Positions 37,561 to 45,641 of a stretch of DNA of 64,000 nucleotides are shown piece by piece; within the stretch, counting starts at the first letter, position 1; the number at the start of each line of letters is the position of its first letter. This DNA is from Bacteroidales bacterium (lineage in GTDB: Bacteria; Bacteroidota; Bacteroidia; Bacteroidales; F082). The DNA lies in the NCBI GenBank assembly GCA_028277395.1, contig JANQGJ010000070.1, positions 45,850 through 109,849 on the forward strand. The letters run 5' to 3'. Under the pieces are notes generated by a model, which saw nothing but the letters and a program-made list of their open reading frames with translations, had not been told where the DNA came from and made no database searches. The translations under genes were made by a program, and so were the position numbers.

Positions 37561-37583
37561 GTAATTCGGAAATTCCGAATTAC
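37561..37583. promoter_or_regulatory. Perfect 9-bp palindrome upstream of the RhuM gene
   Basis: GTAATTCGG-AAATT-CCGAATTAC lies exactly between the stop of the small Cys-rich gene and the RhuM gene. It could be an operator or a processing/termination hairpin; no T-run follows. Its core resembles the GGAATTTCC palindrome inside the RhuM gene. Confidence 0.4.
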
Positions 37584-37877
37584 CTAATTGTTTATGGATT
37601 TCCTGAAATTGTTCGCTTTCTCAAGAAACTCCTTATCCTCTCCAAACTCCATTATTCGGGTAACTTTGCCCTTGCACTTTCCGCAAATGCCGCGTACCAT
37701 AATATCGTTTAGTGTATTCAAATGTATTTCTTCAACTGTAACATCTGTTGCCGAACCGCCACAGGTGGTATAATACACGCCTTCTCTCAGTAAGTATTTA
37801 AAACCTTCTTTTTGCTCCTGGTTTAACAAAGTATTTAGCTGAAACTGATTTATCTGAATTTGTTTTTGCCTACTCAT
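37584..37877 (-). CDS. Small Cys-containing hypothetical protein of the RM operon
   Basis: This 97-aa protein has Cys pairs TTCGGSA and GICGKCKGKVTRIMEFG. The GICGKCKG part resembles half of a zinc ribbon. No family is recognised. Its ATG begins one base outside the terminal repeat of the adjacent GxxExxY cassette. It is read between the cassette and the RhuM gene on the operon strand. Confidence 0.65.
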   Translation of the reverse strand: MSRQKQIQINQFQLNTLLNQEQKEGFKYLLREGVYYTTCGGSATDVTVEEIHLNTLNDIMVRGICGKCKGKVTRIMEFGEDKEFLEKANNFRKSINN

Positions 37878-37878
37878 T

Positions 37879-38349
37879 GTCTTTAACCTTGATTTTGTTG
37901 ATTAGCCTGATTTCTTGATTGCTTTGGAGTGTTATTGTGAACCCTTTTAAATTGAAGGCTTTTTGCTCCAAAATTTATCAATAAACCAATATCCATATTG
38001 TAGGCTTCTACATAATTCATGGCTTGAGCTAAGTGCACATCTTCAAGATTTATTAATGCTTTTATTTCAACCATTATTTTCTCATCTACAAAAAAATCAA
38101 CTCTACGTGTACCAATATCATGTCCTTTATATTGTAACGACATTTCTTTTTCTCTTTCGTGAGCAATACCCTGTAAATTCAGTTCAATGGACAATGCCCT
38201 TTGATAAACAACTTCCTGAAAGCCATTTCCCAAATACCTATGCACCTCCATTGCTGCTCCGATAATTCTCCGTGTCAAATCCTCATGTTTCATATCCTCT
38301 TTCTTTTAATCATGGCAATCATGCTAATCCTTTCAATCATGGTTTAGAC
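37879..38349. mobile_element. Putative GxxExxY cassette 2 with imperfect inverted ends
   Basis: Left end (plus strand) GTCTTTAACCTTGATT; right end AATCATGGTTTAGAC. Inside each end are AATCA-type iterons with about 9-bp period (right: AATCATGGC, AATCATGCT, AATCCTTTC; left, minus strand: AATCAAGA, AATCAGGCT, AATCAACAA). The ends match those of cassette 1. The unit contains one GxxExxY gene whose stop lies in the left end. The right end supplies the last hsdS codons. Mobility is inference. Confidence 0.5.
37883..38293 (-). CDS. GxxExxY protein (PD-(D/E)XK-like), copy 2
   Basis: The 136-aa protein has the name-giving motif GNGFQEVVYQ and a nuclease-like core RRVDFFVDEKIMVEIKA, with Asp and ExK arranged as in PD-(D/E)XK folds. 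Family function is not established. The C-terminal tail (KQSRNQANQQNQG) is encoded by the iterons of the cassette end. It is closely similar to the copy at 39869, roughly two-thirds identical by eye. Confidence 0.88.
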   Translation of the reverse strand: MKHEDLTRRIIGAAMEVHRYLGNGFQEVVYQRALSIELNLQGIAHEREKEMSLQYKGHDIGTRRVDFFVDEKIMVEIKALINLEDVHLAQAMNYVEAYNMDIGLLINFGAKSLQFKRVHNNTPKQSRNQANQQNQG

Positions 38350-39812
38350 TTTATTCTCTCCAACAACACATTTGCTGGCTCGTAATCAGCCTCTTGCTTA
38401 CATTGTGCAATTTCGGTTTCGCTCAACAGTTTACCCTCAAATGCTTTTTTTAGGATGCTTTGGCGCAAGGCTTCCGATTTTTCCAATGCTTCGCTTATAT
38501 TTTGTTCTACTTTATCACAAACGGATAGGCGGGATTCGATTTCTTTGATTATTAGTTTTTGCTCTTCTAAAGGTGGCAAAGGAAAGGCATATGACCTTAC
38601 CATATTCGCAGACAAATTAGGCTGAGCAGAACCATTGTCAAATCGTTCAAGTTGTAGCTTACCTTCAGCACTAGTTAGATATCGAAATAAATATTTGACA
38701 TTAAGCTTATCCGTACTTCTTATAATCATCAAAGAAGAAGCGATTGAACCTTCTTTATATGGAGTTACATATGCTGTTTTACCAAAGGTTGCACCACGTA
38801 GACAATAAACTAAATCACCAGCTTGAATTTTTCCACTTCTAAGAGTAGCATATTTTTCCCTTGTTATAAAGTGCATTTTTTTAGCGGACAAGCTTCCATC
38901 TGGTTGAATATGACCTGTATTTATCCATGGAATACCTGAGCTAACATATTCTGACCTATTAGGATAATTCTTACTTCTATCACCGTTTATAAACCAAGAA
39001 ACATCTCCAAGATTACACCATACCCAATTTAAAGGAATATTATGTGGAATATCTTCATCCTTTATAGTAGCAAGCTGTTTTTCTTTCCGTTTCTCTTTAG
39101 TTTTTTCTAGTTCTGAAATAATATCTTGTATTTGTTCCAAAAGTTCATCGGCAGTGGGTAGGTTGGTTTGTATTGCTCTCCACTCTTTAGTTAACTCCCC
39201 CTCAAACGCCTTTTTAAGCACAGCCTGACGGTAAATATTTAATTGCTCTTGTGCTTTTTTAAGGTCGGCAATGCCTTTGTCGAGCGAGGCAAAGAGGTTT
39301 TCTATTTTGGTTACTATGGCGCGTTGGATGGGGAGGGGTGCGAAAGGGAATTTAATCTTATTTAAATTTTTCCTTGAAATTCTTTTTCTTGTTGTTCCAC
39401 TTTGTAAGCTTTCAATTTCTTTACGGATTTGCTGACTATTAATATTGTATAGCAAATAACTTGGATAAATAAAATCATTATCTGGTCTTACAATAGCAAC
39501 ATCAACTGCTGTTATAAACTTACTATCTCCCTCTAATGGAAATATAGCTGCTCTACCTAAGGGTTCAGGCATACGTGCAATTAGAATATCACCCTGCTTT
39601 AAAAAAGAACAATTTAATTCATCAGCTCTTTTAGCAGTTAAATGTCTATTTGATTTATCTCGAAAAACTCCATCTCCAATATCAGCTAGCTGTATTAAAC
39701 GAACCGACCCATCAGGGTCTTGGTCTTTTTTTTCAATCCAATCACCATCGCAAAAGAGCCCATCTTTCGAAATAAGCTCATCTAAAATACATTCTATCCA
39801 ATCCTCTCTCAT
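38337..39812 (-). CDS. hsdS: Type I restriction-modification specificity subunit
   Basis: The 491-aa protein has two target-recognition domains, each followed by a conserved helical spacer. The first spacer holds FAPLPIQRAIVTKIENLF with YRQAVLKKAFEGELT; the second holds PLPPLEEQKLIIKEIESRL with RQSILKKAFEGKLL. It sets DNA sequence specificity for HsdM and HsdR. The start ATG overlaps, as TAATG, a short relic of an hsdR tail. The last codons (KSKP and stop) come from the inverted end of a GxxExxY cassette. No recombinase or spare hsdS is present. Confidence 0.93.
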   Translation of the reverse strand: MREDWIECILDELISKDGLFCDGDWIEKKDQDPDGSVRLIQLADIGDGVFRDKSNRHLTAKRADELNCSFLKQGDILIARMPEPLGRAAIFPLEGDSKFITAVDVAIVRPDNDFIYPSYLLYNINSQQIRKEIESLQSGTTRKRISRKNLNKIKFPFAPLPIQRAIVTKIENLFASLDKGIADLKKAQEQLNIYRQAVLKKAFEGELTKEWRAIQTNLPTADELLEQIQDIISELEKTKEKRKEKQLATIKDEDIPHNIPLNWVWCNLGDVSWFINGDRSKNYPNRSEYVSSGIPWINTGHIQPDGSLSAKKMHFITREKYATLRSGKIQAGDLVYCLRGATFGKTAYVTPYKEGSIASSLMIIRSTDKLNVKYLFRYLTSAEGKLQLERFDNGSAQPNLSANMVRSYAFPLPPLEEQKLIIKEIESRLSVCDKVEQNISEALEKSEALRQSILKKAFEGKLLSETEIAQCKQEADYEPANVLLERIKSKP

Positions 39813-39866
39813 TACGCTGCTAACACCTCATTAAGTTCATTAATAATTTCTTCCATCATTGTCTTG
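39812..39866 (-). pseudogene. Relic of an hsdR 3' end directly before hsdS
   Basis: On the minus strand the frame reads MMEEIINELNEVLAA then TAA, overlapping the hsdS ATG as TAATG. The intact hsdR ends EMEQIIEELNEVLAA. The nucleotide sequences differ at many third positions, so this is a diverged tail, not a recent copy. It suggests an ancestral hsdR-hsdS junction now split by the GxxExxY cassette. Confidence 0.75.
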
Positions 39867-40333
39867 AACTATGATTTAAACTGATTTTTTGATGGACTTT
39901 GATTTTTATGTTGAGCTTTTGGTTTCATTACTCTTTTAAATTGTAATGATGTATTTCCAAAATTTATCAAAAGTCCTATATCTAATCCATAAGCTTCAAG
40001 GTAATTAATGGCCTGAGCTAAATGAACATCTTCTAATTTTTTAACGGCTTTTATTTCAACCATTATTTTTTCTTCCACAAAAAAATCTACCCTGCGTTTA
40101 CCAATCTCATAGCCTTTATAGCTTAAATCCATTTCTTTTTCCCGTTCATGTTGCAAGTTTTGCATATTGAGCTCTATGGATAAAGCTCGTTGGTAAATAA
40201 CTTCCTGAAATCCGTTGCCTAAATGTTTGTGAACTTCCATGGCTGCACCGATAATCTTACCAGTTAGTTCCGATTCTTTATATTTCTTATAAATCATAGT
40301 AGTCATACAATCATAACAATCATAGTTCAAGAC
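39861..40333. mobile_element. Putative GxxExxY cassette 1 with perfect 16-bp inverted ends
   Basis: GTCTTGAACTATGATT (39861-39876) and AATCATAGTTCAAGAC (40318-40333) are exact reverse complements. They bracket one GxxExxY gene, with AATCA-type iterons inside the ends. The right end begins one base after the hsdR stop; an hsdR-tail relic overlaps and continues past the left end. No transposase is encoded unless the GxxExxY protein itself acts. The cassette interpretation is inference. Confidence 0.6.
39869..40306 (-). CDS. GxxExxY protein (PD-(D/E)XK-like), copy 1
   Basis: The ATG at 40306 (or 40297) gives about 142-145 aa. Motifs are GNGFQEVIYQ and RRVDFFVEEKIMVEIKA. The longer frame from 40354 would overlap the hsdR end and cross the inverted repeat, so I reject that start. 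The stop codon TAG lies inside the left inverted repeat. Likely a nuclease-fold protein of unknown task. Confidence 0.87.
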   Translation of the reverse strand: MTTMIYKKYKESELTGKIIGAAMEVHKHLGNGFQEVIYQRALSIELNMQNLQHEREKEMDLSYKGYEIGKRRVDFFVEEKIMVEIKAVKKLEDVHLAQAINYLEAYGLDIGLLINFGNTSLQFKRVMKPKAQHKNQSPSKNQFKS

Positions 40334-40334
40334 T

Positions 40335-43148
40335 TTACGCAGCCAACACCTCATTCAACTCCTCAATTATCTGCTCCATTTCATTCCCAAACAATTGATA
40401 CATCTTTCCACGACCGCCCTGTGCATCAAATGGCGTATAATCCAAATCGTCCATTTCTATATGGTACGAGCTTAGCACATGGTCTTTAATCATGCGAAGC
40501 CAATCCATTTGCTCCTGTGTAAAACGGTTGTGTTGTCCAGCATTTTGTTTAAATATCCAGTTCTGGAAATTTTCGTTTATGGTTTTATCGAATGGTTTTA
40601 GTTCACCATCAATGCCACATGCACGGCGGATTAAAGAGACCAAAGCCGTTAATTCATCTTTGGGTTGTTGGCTTTTTACATTTTCAACCGCGCTGTAAGC
40701 ATTCCAAACATAATCGGGAGCAAGTAATGGTTTTTCCAGTTTCAGCTTTTCCATTACTTCCTTAATCATTTTAAAAGTAATATCTCGGCGCATGTATGGT
40801 TGATTGTAGAAAATGCTCAATGCTTTTATTTCGTCCTTATGCTTTTCGAGGTATTCGGTAAAATCAATAATGGTTTCCTCTGCCTTTTCGGTTGTAAAGC
40901 TATCCCATTCAGATTTTGTAACCGTGTCGATATTTATATGGTCGATTATCTGTTCGTGTTCTTTGCGAACATTTTCCAGATACTCATTTAATTCTCCATT
41001 AAAAGTACTTGCCGCTTGTCTGATTAATTCCTTTTGTGCATTTTTCCTGGCTTCATCAGCCTGAGCAGGTGTTCTGTCTTCTACTGGAACTTTTTCAATT
41101 TCTGCCTGTGCTTTTTTATCAATTTCGTCAGGGTCGAAAGCATTTATCAGCTCTTTGGTAATTTGTTTCAGGTTTTTACCGCCTGTGTATTCCAATAGCT
41201 TTTCTTTTTCCTTTTCGGTAATTTGTTTTTCTAAACGAATCAAACGGTTCGATAAAGACAAAAACAAATCTTCATCTTCAACGCCCATTGTAATTGCTCC
41301 CAACAAATCTTTAAAAGCTACGGTTGGTTTGCGTTCCAATGGTCGGCTGTCGGTTTTCTTACTTTTGGTTGCACCAATGGCATCTACAATCACAAAGTGG
41401 GTTTTGCTGTTGGCGGTTCGTGTAACCTGCATTAATTTATCGCTGTCGATAGTTCGTGTTCCACGTCCTTTCATCTGCTCAAAGTAGTTGATGCTTTTTA
41501 CATCACGCATAAACAGCAATACTTCAAGCGGTTTAACATCAGTTCCAGTTGCAATCATATCAACGGTAACTGCAATTCTTGGATAATAAGAATTTCGGAA
41601 TCGGTTCAGTACCGATTTTGGGTCTTCGTCTATTTTGTAAGTTACCTTTTTACAAAAGTCGTTGCCTTCGTCGAATTCCTCACGAACGATTTTTATAATG
41701 TCATCGGCGTGGCTATCGGTTTTTGCAAAGATTAATGTTTTAGGTACTTCGTATTCTCCGTTTTCGTCAATACGATTTGGGAATATTTCAGCCTGTAATG
41801 CTCGTTTGTATTCCTTTATGATATGTCGGATTTGGCTCGGGTTAACAACCTTTTTATCCAAATCGTTTCTTGAATATTCGGTGTCTTCGTCTTCCTGTTG
41901 CCAGCGTTTTTTACGCGTCAGTTTATCACGGCGGTCAACATACCAGCCTGCTTTAATAGTATCTCCTTTTTGTGAAATATCCGTTTCAATGGAATACACA
42001 TCGTAAGGCACGTTTACACCATCGGTAACTGATTGCTCATAAGTGTACTGACTTACCACATTTTCGTTAAAAAACCCGAAAGTCCGTTTATCTGGCGTAG
42101 CAGTTAAGCCAATCAGGAAAGCATCGAAATAATCCAATACCTGTTTCCAAAGGTTATAAATAGAACGGTGGCATTCGTCAATTACAATAAAATCAAATTG
42201 CTCAATAGGTACTTTTGCCGAATATTCAACTGGGATAGCTTTCTTTTTCTTGGCTTGTTGTTGAAGCCATGTATTGCTTTCACTTGCAGTTTCTTCTGCA
42301 CTTTCGTCCAGTTCTTCACCTTTTAAAATGGAATACAAGCGTTGAATTGTGGAGATACAAACCTGACTATCATTTGCAATGTAATTTGATGAAAGTCGTT
42401 GCACATTATAAAGTTCCGTGAATTTTCGGTTATCATCAGTTGGCTTAAAGGTCATAAACTCCTGTTCAGCCTGTTCGCCTAAGTTTTTTGTATCTACTAA
42501 AAACAAAACCCTCTTAGCATCAGCGAATTTCAATAAACGATATATGAATGTGGCTGCGGTGAAAGTTTTACCAGCACCTGTAGCCATTTGAATCAATGCT
42601 TTAGGGCGATTGTTTTTAAAGGATCTCTCAAGATTCTCAATAGCAACAATCTGAGCAGGGCGTAGTCCTGCTGGGTCAAGTACTGGCATATCGTTCAGTC
42701 TGTTTCTAAGACTTTTATCCTTTTTCAACCAATCAGCAATTGTGTTTGGTTTGTGAAAGCTAAAAATATTTCTTCCTCTTGGCTTTGGGTCTCGTGAATC
42801 GGTAAATCGTGTAACAATACCTGTGCTTTCGTAAACAAACGGAAGTGGGTCGTTATTCAGATATTTTAGTTTTGCATGAGCATATTCAGTCGATTGTTCT
42901 TCAACAACAGTTAAGCGATGTCCTTCCTCTTCACGTTTCGCTTCTATGATTCCAACAGGTTTGCGGTCAACAAACAATACGTAATCTGCCGGTCCAACAT
43001 CTGTCTGGTACTCTCTTACTGCAACACCTTGGCTTGCCGATAAATCAACCTTGTTTTTAGATTGTACAAGCCACTCAGCATCCACCAACATTTGGTCGAT
43101 TCGGTCTCTTGCAATCTGCTCAGGATTCTGGTTGATATTATCTGTCAT
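40335..43148 (-). CDS. hsdR: Type I restriction enzyme motor/nuclease subunit
   Basis: The 937-aa protein has an N-terminal PD-(D/E)XK nuclease region (DVGPADYVLFVDRKPVGIIEAK) and superfamily 2 helicase motifs: MATGAGKTFTA (Walker A), DECHRS (DEAH-like), GLTATP and MKGRGTRT (motif VI). A C-terminal EcoEI-type domain ends EMEQIIEELNEVLAA. It translocates and cuts unmethylated DNA with HsdM/HsdS. It is the first gene of the operon, with about 90 AT-rich bp upstream and no clear promoter match. Confidence 0.95.
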   Translation of the reverse strand: MTDNINQNPEQIARDRIDQMLVDAEWLVQSKNKVDLSASQGVAVREYQTDVGPADYVLFVDRKPVGIIEAKREEEGHRLTVVEEQSTEYAHAKLKYLNNDPLPFVYESTGIVTRFTDSRDPKPRGRNIFSFHKPNTIADWLKKDKSLRNRLNDMPVLDPAGLRPAQIVAIENLERSFKNNRPKALIQMATGAGKTFTAATFIYRLLKFADAKRVLFLVDTKNLGEQAEQEFMTFKPTDDNRKFTELYNVQRLSSNYIANDSQVCISTIQRLYSILKGEELDESAEETASESNTWLQQQAKKKKAIPVEYSAKVPIEQFDFIVIDECHRSIYNLWKQVLDYFDAFLIGLTATPDKRTFGFFNENVVSQYTYEQSVTDGVNVPYDVYSIETDISQKGDTIKAGWYVDRRDKLTRKKRWQQEDEDTEYSRNDLDKKVVNPSQIRHIIKEYKRALQAEIFPNRIDENGEYEVPKTLIFAKTDSHADDIIKIVREEFDEGNDFCKKVTYKIDEDPKSVLNRFRNSYYPRIAVTVDMIATGTDVKPLEVLLFMRDVKSINYFEQMKGRGTRTIDSDKLMQVTRTANSKTHFVIVDAIGATKSKKTDSRPLERKPTVAFKDLLGAITMGVEDEDLFLSLSNRLIRLEKQITEKEKEKLLEYTGGKNLKQITKELINAFDPDEIDKKAQAEIEKVPVEDRTPAQADEARKNAQKELIRQAASTFNGELNEYLENVRKEHEQIIDHINIDTVTKSEWDSFTTEKAEETIIDFTEYLEKHKDEIKALSIFYNQPYMRRDITFKMIKEVMEKLKLEKPLLAPDYVWNAYSAVENVKSQQPKDELTALVSLIRRACGIDGELKPFDKTINENFQNWIFKQNAGQHNRFTQEQMDWLRMIKDHVLSSYHIEMDDLDYTPFDAQGGRGKMYQLFGNEMEQIIEELNEVLAA

Positions 43149-43560
43149 ATATTAATTTAATCTAATATTAGTTTTAAAATTTTGCAATTTACAATTTTCA
43201 TTTGTTAATCTGTCCGTTGAGCGTCAGCAAAAATTGCATTCTTTGGTAAGCTTTGGTTTGAGCATTGGCTCGTGGGGCTTGCCAATGTGTGCAATGTGCA
43301 TTGGCTTTTCCTTAGCGGGTCGGCAAAACAAAAATTCCTTCAAGTTTGCACTGCCGTTTCTTTTTTTAGGCCTTGCACCTAACGCTTTGAATATGGTGCG
43401 TTTGGCATTTCAATGCTCCAACCTTTCAAATTACAATTATGTTTATACAATTCTATTTCTTTCATTATTAGCATTATCTGTAAATGCACTATATTTTTTG
43501 TTACCCAATGTAATTTACTGGATCCCCTCAAAATAGCATTTTATGTGATGTTGTTGTAGT
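43149..43560. other. Intergenic region with a hairpin, no supported gene
   Basis: The 412-bp gap between hsdR and a beta-propeller fragment contains a GC-richer stretch with GCCAATG / CATTGGC (43281-43305), a 7-bp stem followed by TTTTCC. Similar wording (TTGGCAATGTGTATGG near 34960) occurs at the other side of the RM operon. A hydrophobic 100-codon frame spans the stretch but is not convincing as a gene. Confidence 0.4.
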
Positions 43561-43761
43561 TCATTGTTTTATTAACCAATTTGGGCCTAAATCTATAAAT
43601 TCATTATTGGTAATGTTTCTTAAAGATGAGCCATCACTATTCACAATATAAATACCATAATCACCATCACGGTTAGAAATAAAAGCAATTTTTTTACCAT
43701 CGGGTGAACATGCTGCATAGCCGTTGCGTAATTCATAGTCAGTAACCGGAAGAATATGCAA
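43561..43761 (-). pseudogene. C-terminal fragment of a WD40-like/TolB-type beta-propeller protein
   Basis: The 66-codon remnant reads CSPDGKKIAFISNRDGDYGIY then VNSDGSSLRNITNNEFIDLG, a PD40 repeat with its usual end. There is no start or N-terminal part. It sits directly behind a full-length PD40 gene (43765-44772) that already has its own normal end, so it is a leftover of another gene. Confidence 0.65.
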
Positions 43762-43764
43762 TAT

Positions 43765-44772
43765 CTACTGGGAAAAATCGTTTAATATTTTTGATTTGAA
43801 TTCATAAATAATTCCCGCATCCATCCAGTAAATATCCTGGCTTCCATTGCCAGGGCCATTCACAATTTCTGAAAACTTTGAATAATTCAGTTCCTGGTAG
43901 TTTAGTTTTTTCGAATTAATGCCCCGATTGCTGCAGAAGAAAAGATATTTTCCATCGGGAGACACATAGGGCCGCACTTCAAGGTCTTCACTATTTATCG
44001 TTTTTCCCATATTCATTGCATTAGACCAACTGCCATCCGGCTTTTTAAAGCTGATATAGAGATCATTGCTCCCGAATCCCTCCTCCCGGGCTGCATCAAA
44101 AATGATATAATCTTCGTCCGGAGAAATATATGGATGGAATTCCCATTCATCTGTATTAATATTTGGTCCGAGATTTTCAGGTTTTCCATATCCTTCTGCA
44201 GTTTTTTTTATGCAATAGATATCCGCGTTTCCCAATCCTGCTATTTCAGTTGAATAGAAATAAATATTCCCACTTTTGGCAATGCTTGGAGAAGTCATAT
44301 TCACCTCAGGATCAGTATCAGACTCTAAAACTTTCGGTTCACTCCAATTACCATTTTGAGATTCACAAAACCAGATTTTACTAATGGATTTTTCACTTGT
44401 GTCTCCAGGTAGAGGTCTGCTTGAATTAAAATAGAAATGGCTATTGTCCGGAGAGAAGAATGGATAGCTATTGTCTAAGCTTTTTGCAAAACTGGCTATT
44501 CGTGGTGCTTTCCAGCCTTCATTTCCTTTTTCAAAAAAGAGGATGGTGGAGGACCAGTTGAGACTGGAACGTCTGAGATAAATTTTGCTTAAATCATTAG
44601 AAATGGTAAGAGACATATCATGAGCTCCTGTGGAAATAACGCCCGGCATAAATAACTCCGGAGATATTCCCGGTGGTTTTAGTCCAAAATAGTCAGTATC
44701 CTGTGCAATTAAACTATAATTTGCATTTACGATTAAAAGAAAAAAAAGTATTTTTTTTAATAAATCATTCAT
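43765..44772 (-). CDS. PD40/WD40-like beta-propeller exported protein
   Basis: The ATG at 44772, behind a GGAAGAAAG ribosome-binding site, gives 335 aa. It has a signal peptide (FFLLIVNANYSLIAQ). PD40 blades follow (SYPFFSPDNSHFYFNSSRPL, EFHPYISPDEDYIIFDAAREE, VRPYVSPDGKYLFFCSNRG), ending with the family's NGSQDIYWMDAGII. A periplasmic or surface location is expected. No enzyme activity is implied. Confidence 0.8.
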   Translation of the reverse strand: MNDLLKKILFFLLIVNANYSLIAQDTDYFGLKPPGISPELFMPGVISTGAHDMSLTISNDLSKIYLRRSSLNWSSTILFFEKGNEGWKAPRIASFAKSLDNSYPFFSPDNSHFYFNSSRPLPGDTSEKSISKIWFCESQNGNWSEPKVLESDTDPEVNMTSPSIAKSGNIYFYSTEIAGLGNADIYCIKKTAEGYGKPENLGPNINTDEWEFHPYISPDEDYIIFDAAREEGFGSNDLYISFKKPDGSWSNAMNMGKTINSEDLEVRPYVSPDGKYLFFCSNRGINSKKLNYQELNYSKFSEIVNGPGNGSQDIYWMDAGIIYEFKSKILNDFSQ

Positions 44773-44834
44773 TTTCTTTCTTCCTTCCTTATATTTTAGT
44801 GTTAACATTCGTTGTCGCTTTTTTTATTATGTTG

Positions 44835-44871
44835 GGTAACGGGAGTCTGCGCATAAACTCCCTTTTATTAC
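44835..44871 (+). repeat. 37-bp direct repeat, left copy
   Basis: The segment starting GGTAACGGGAGTCTGCGCAT recurs at 46931-46967 (34 of 37 identical, same orientation). The pair encloses the REP/transposase relic and the RhuM-Fic gene. Confidence 0.75.
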
Positions 44872-44953
44872 TATAAAAGTACCATATTGTTTCATATTAT
44901 TGAGTTTAATGGTATATAATTCTTCATGATGTTTTTATAAATATCCCCCGCCT

Positions 44954-44976
44954 CGTCCTCGTCTGTGACGAGGATG
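44954..44976. repeat. REP hairpin, left end of the RAYT element
   Basis: TCCTCGTC-TGT-GACGAGGA is a perfect 8-bp stem with a 3-nt loop. An inverted copy lies at 45618-45640 and another at 49453-49475. REP hairpins flank REP-associated tyrosine transposases (RAYTs), as here. Confidence 0.8.
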
Positions 44977-45004
44977 ATTTAGTTATGAGTTTCCAACTCA
45001 TAGT

Positions 45005-45547
45005 TCATATTTTTTCAATATTAACGTATCCCTTAATTTCAGTAAAGTCTAATGCAGAACTAAATAAATAATCTTCAGGCTCAGGTACTAACAATGCTAT
45101 TGCAGGATTTTCATGAATATAATTTATCTTTTGGTCAATCATCTGGTTGTTAAACTCAATGGCATGATTGTCATCTTTCCAAACTTTATATTGGCATATT
45201 CTTTTCATCTTTTTTCCTGCAAATTCAAACCTATCTAGTATCCATTCCCTTCTACCCTCTGAACCGTTTTTAATCTGTTCTGTAATTTTTTTGCTGTAAA
45301 CTTATTAAATCCCTAATAATCTCAGATAATCTATGATTTTCCATAGCTTGAGCAACCAAATGCAGATGGTTACTCATAAGGACCCATGCATAAACCCGCA
45401 AACCAGTATTTTTGATGCACTAATGTTATGAATCAGTTATAATTTTTTTATGCTCATATCTTGTAGTTACATCAATCCAATTTGTTACCGTAAACGTTAG
45501 ATAATAAATTGCTTCCTGATCTCTATAAAATACCTGTCCCCTGACAT
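45005..45547 (-). pseudogene. Decayed REP-associated tyrosine transposase (IS200-like, Y1_Tnp)
   Basis: Joining frames gives DQEAIYYLTFTVTNWIDV, then VYAWVLMSNHLHLVAQAMEN with the HUH motif HLHL, then EWILDRFEFAGKKMKRICQY. The C-terminus is KINYIHENPAIALLVPEPED. This is a complete-length RAYT interrupted by in-frame TAA and TAG codons after TDS and by at least one frameshift. The last 67 codons (45005-45208) remain open. It is bounded by inverted REP hairpins at 44954-44976 and 45618-45640, so the element is about 0.7 kb and immobile by itself. Confidence 0.8.
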
Positions 45548-45641
45548 AGGTTAATAGCTAAAAGCTATCAAATATAGCACGTAAATTTAATATGCATTAC
45601 AAATGCTACTACTCATGCATCCTCGTCACAGACGAGGACGG
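45469..45641 (+). repeat. 173-bp repeat: RAYT 5' end plus REP, copy 1
   Basis: This segment matches 49304-49476 without gaps and with only about six or seven differences. It holds the right-hand REP hairpin (TCCTCGTC-ACA-GACGAGGA at 45620-45638) and the first part of the RAYT reading frame. Confidence 0.85.

Noticed and set aside
43200..43390. Integron attC-like site (GTTGAGC and ACCTAAC)
   Set aside because: The two boxes occur in the wrong order for attC and no integron integrase is present.
43234..43536. Hydrophobic 100-codon frame between hsdR and the beta-propeller fragment
   Set aside because: It overlaps a repeat-like GC-richer hairpin, has no ribosome-binding site and no recognisable pattern; odd Met/Cys/Gly-rich start suggests chance.
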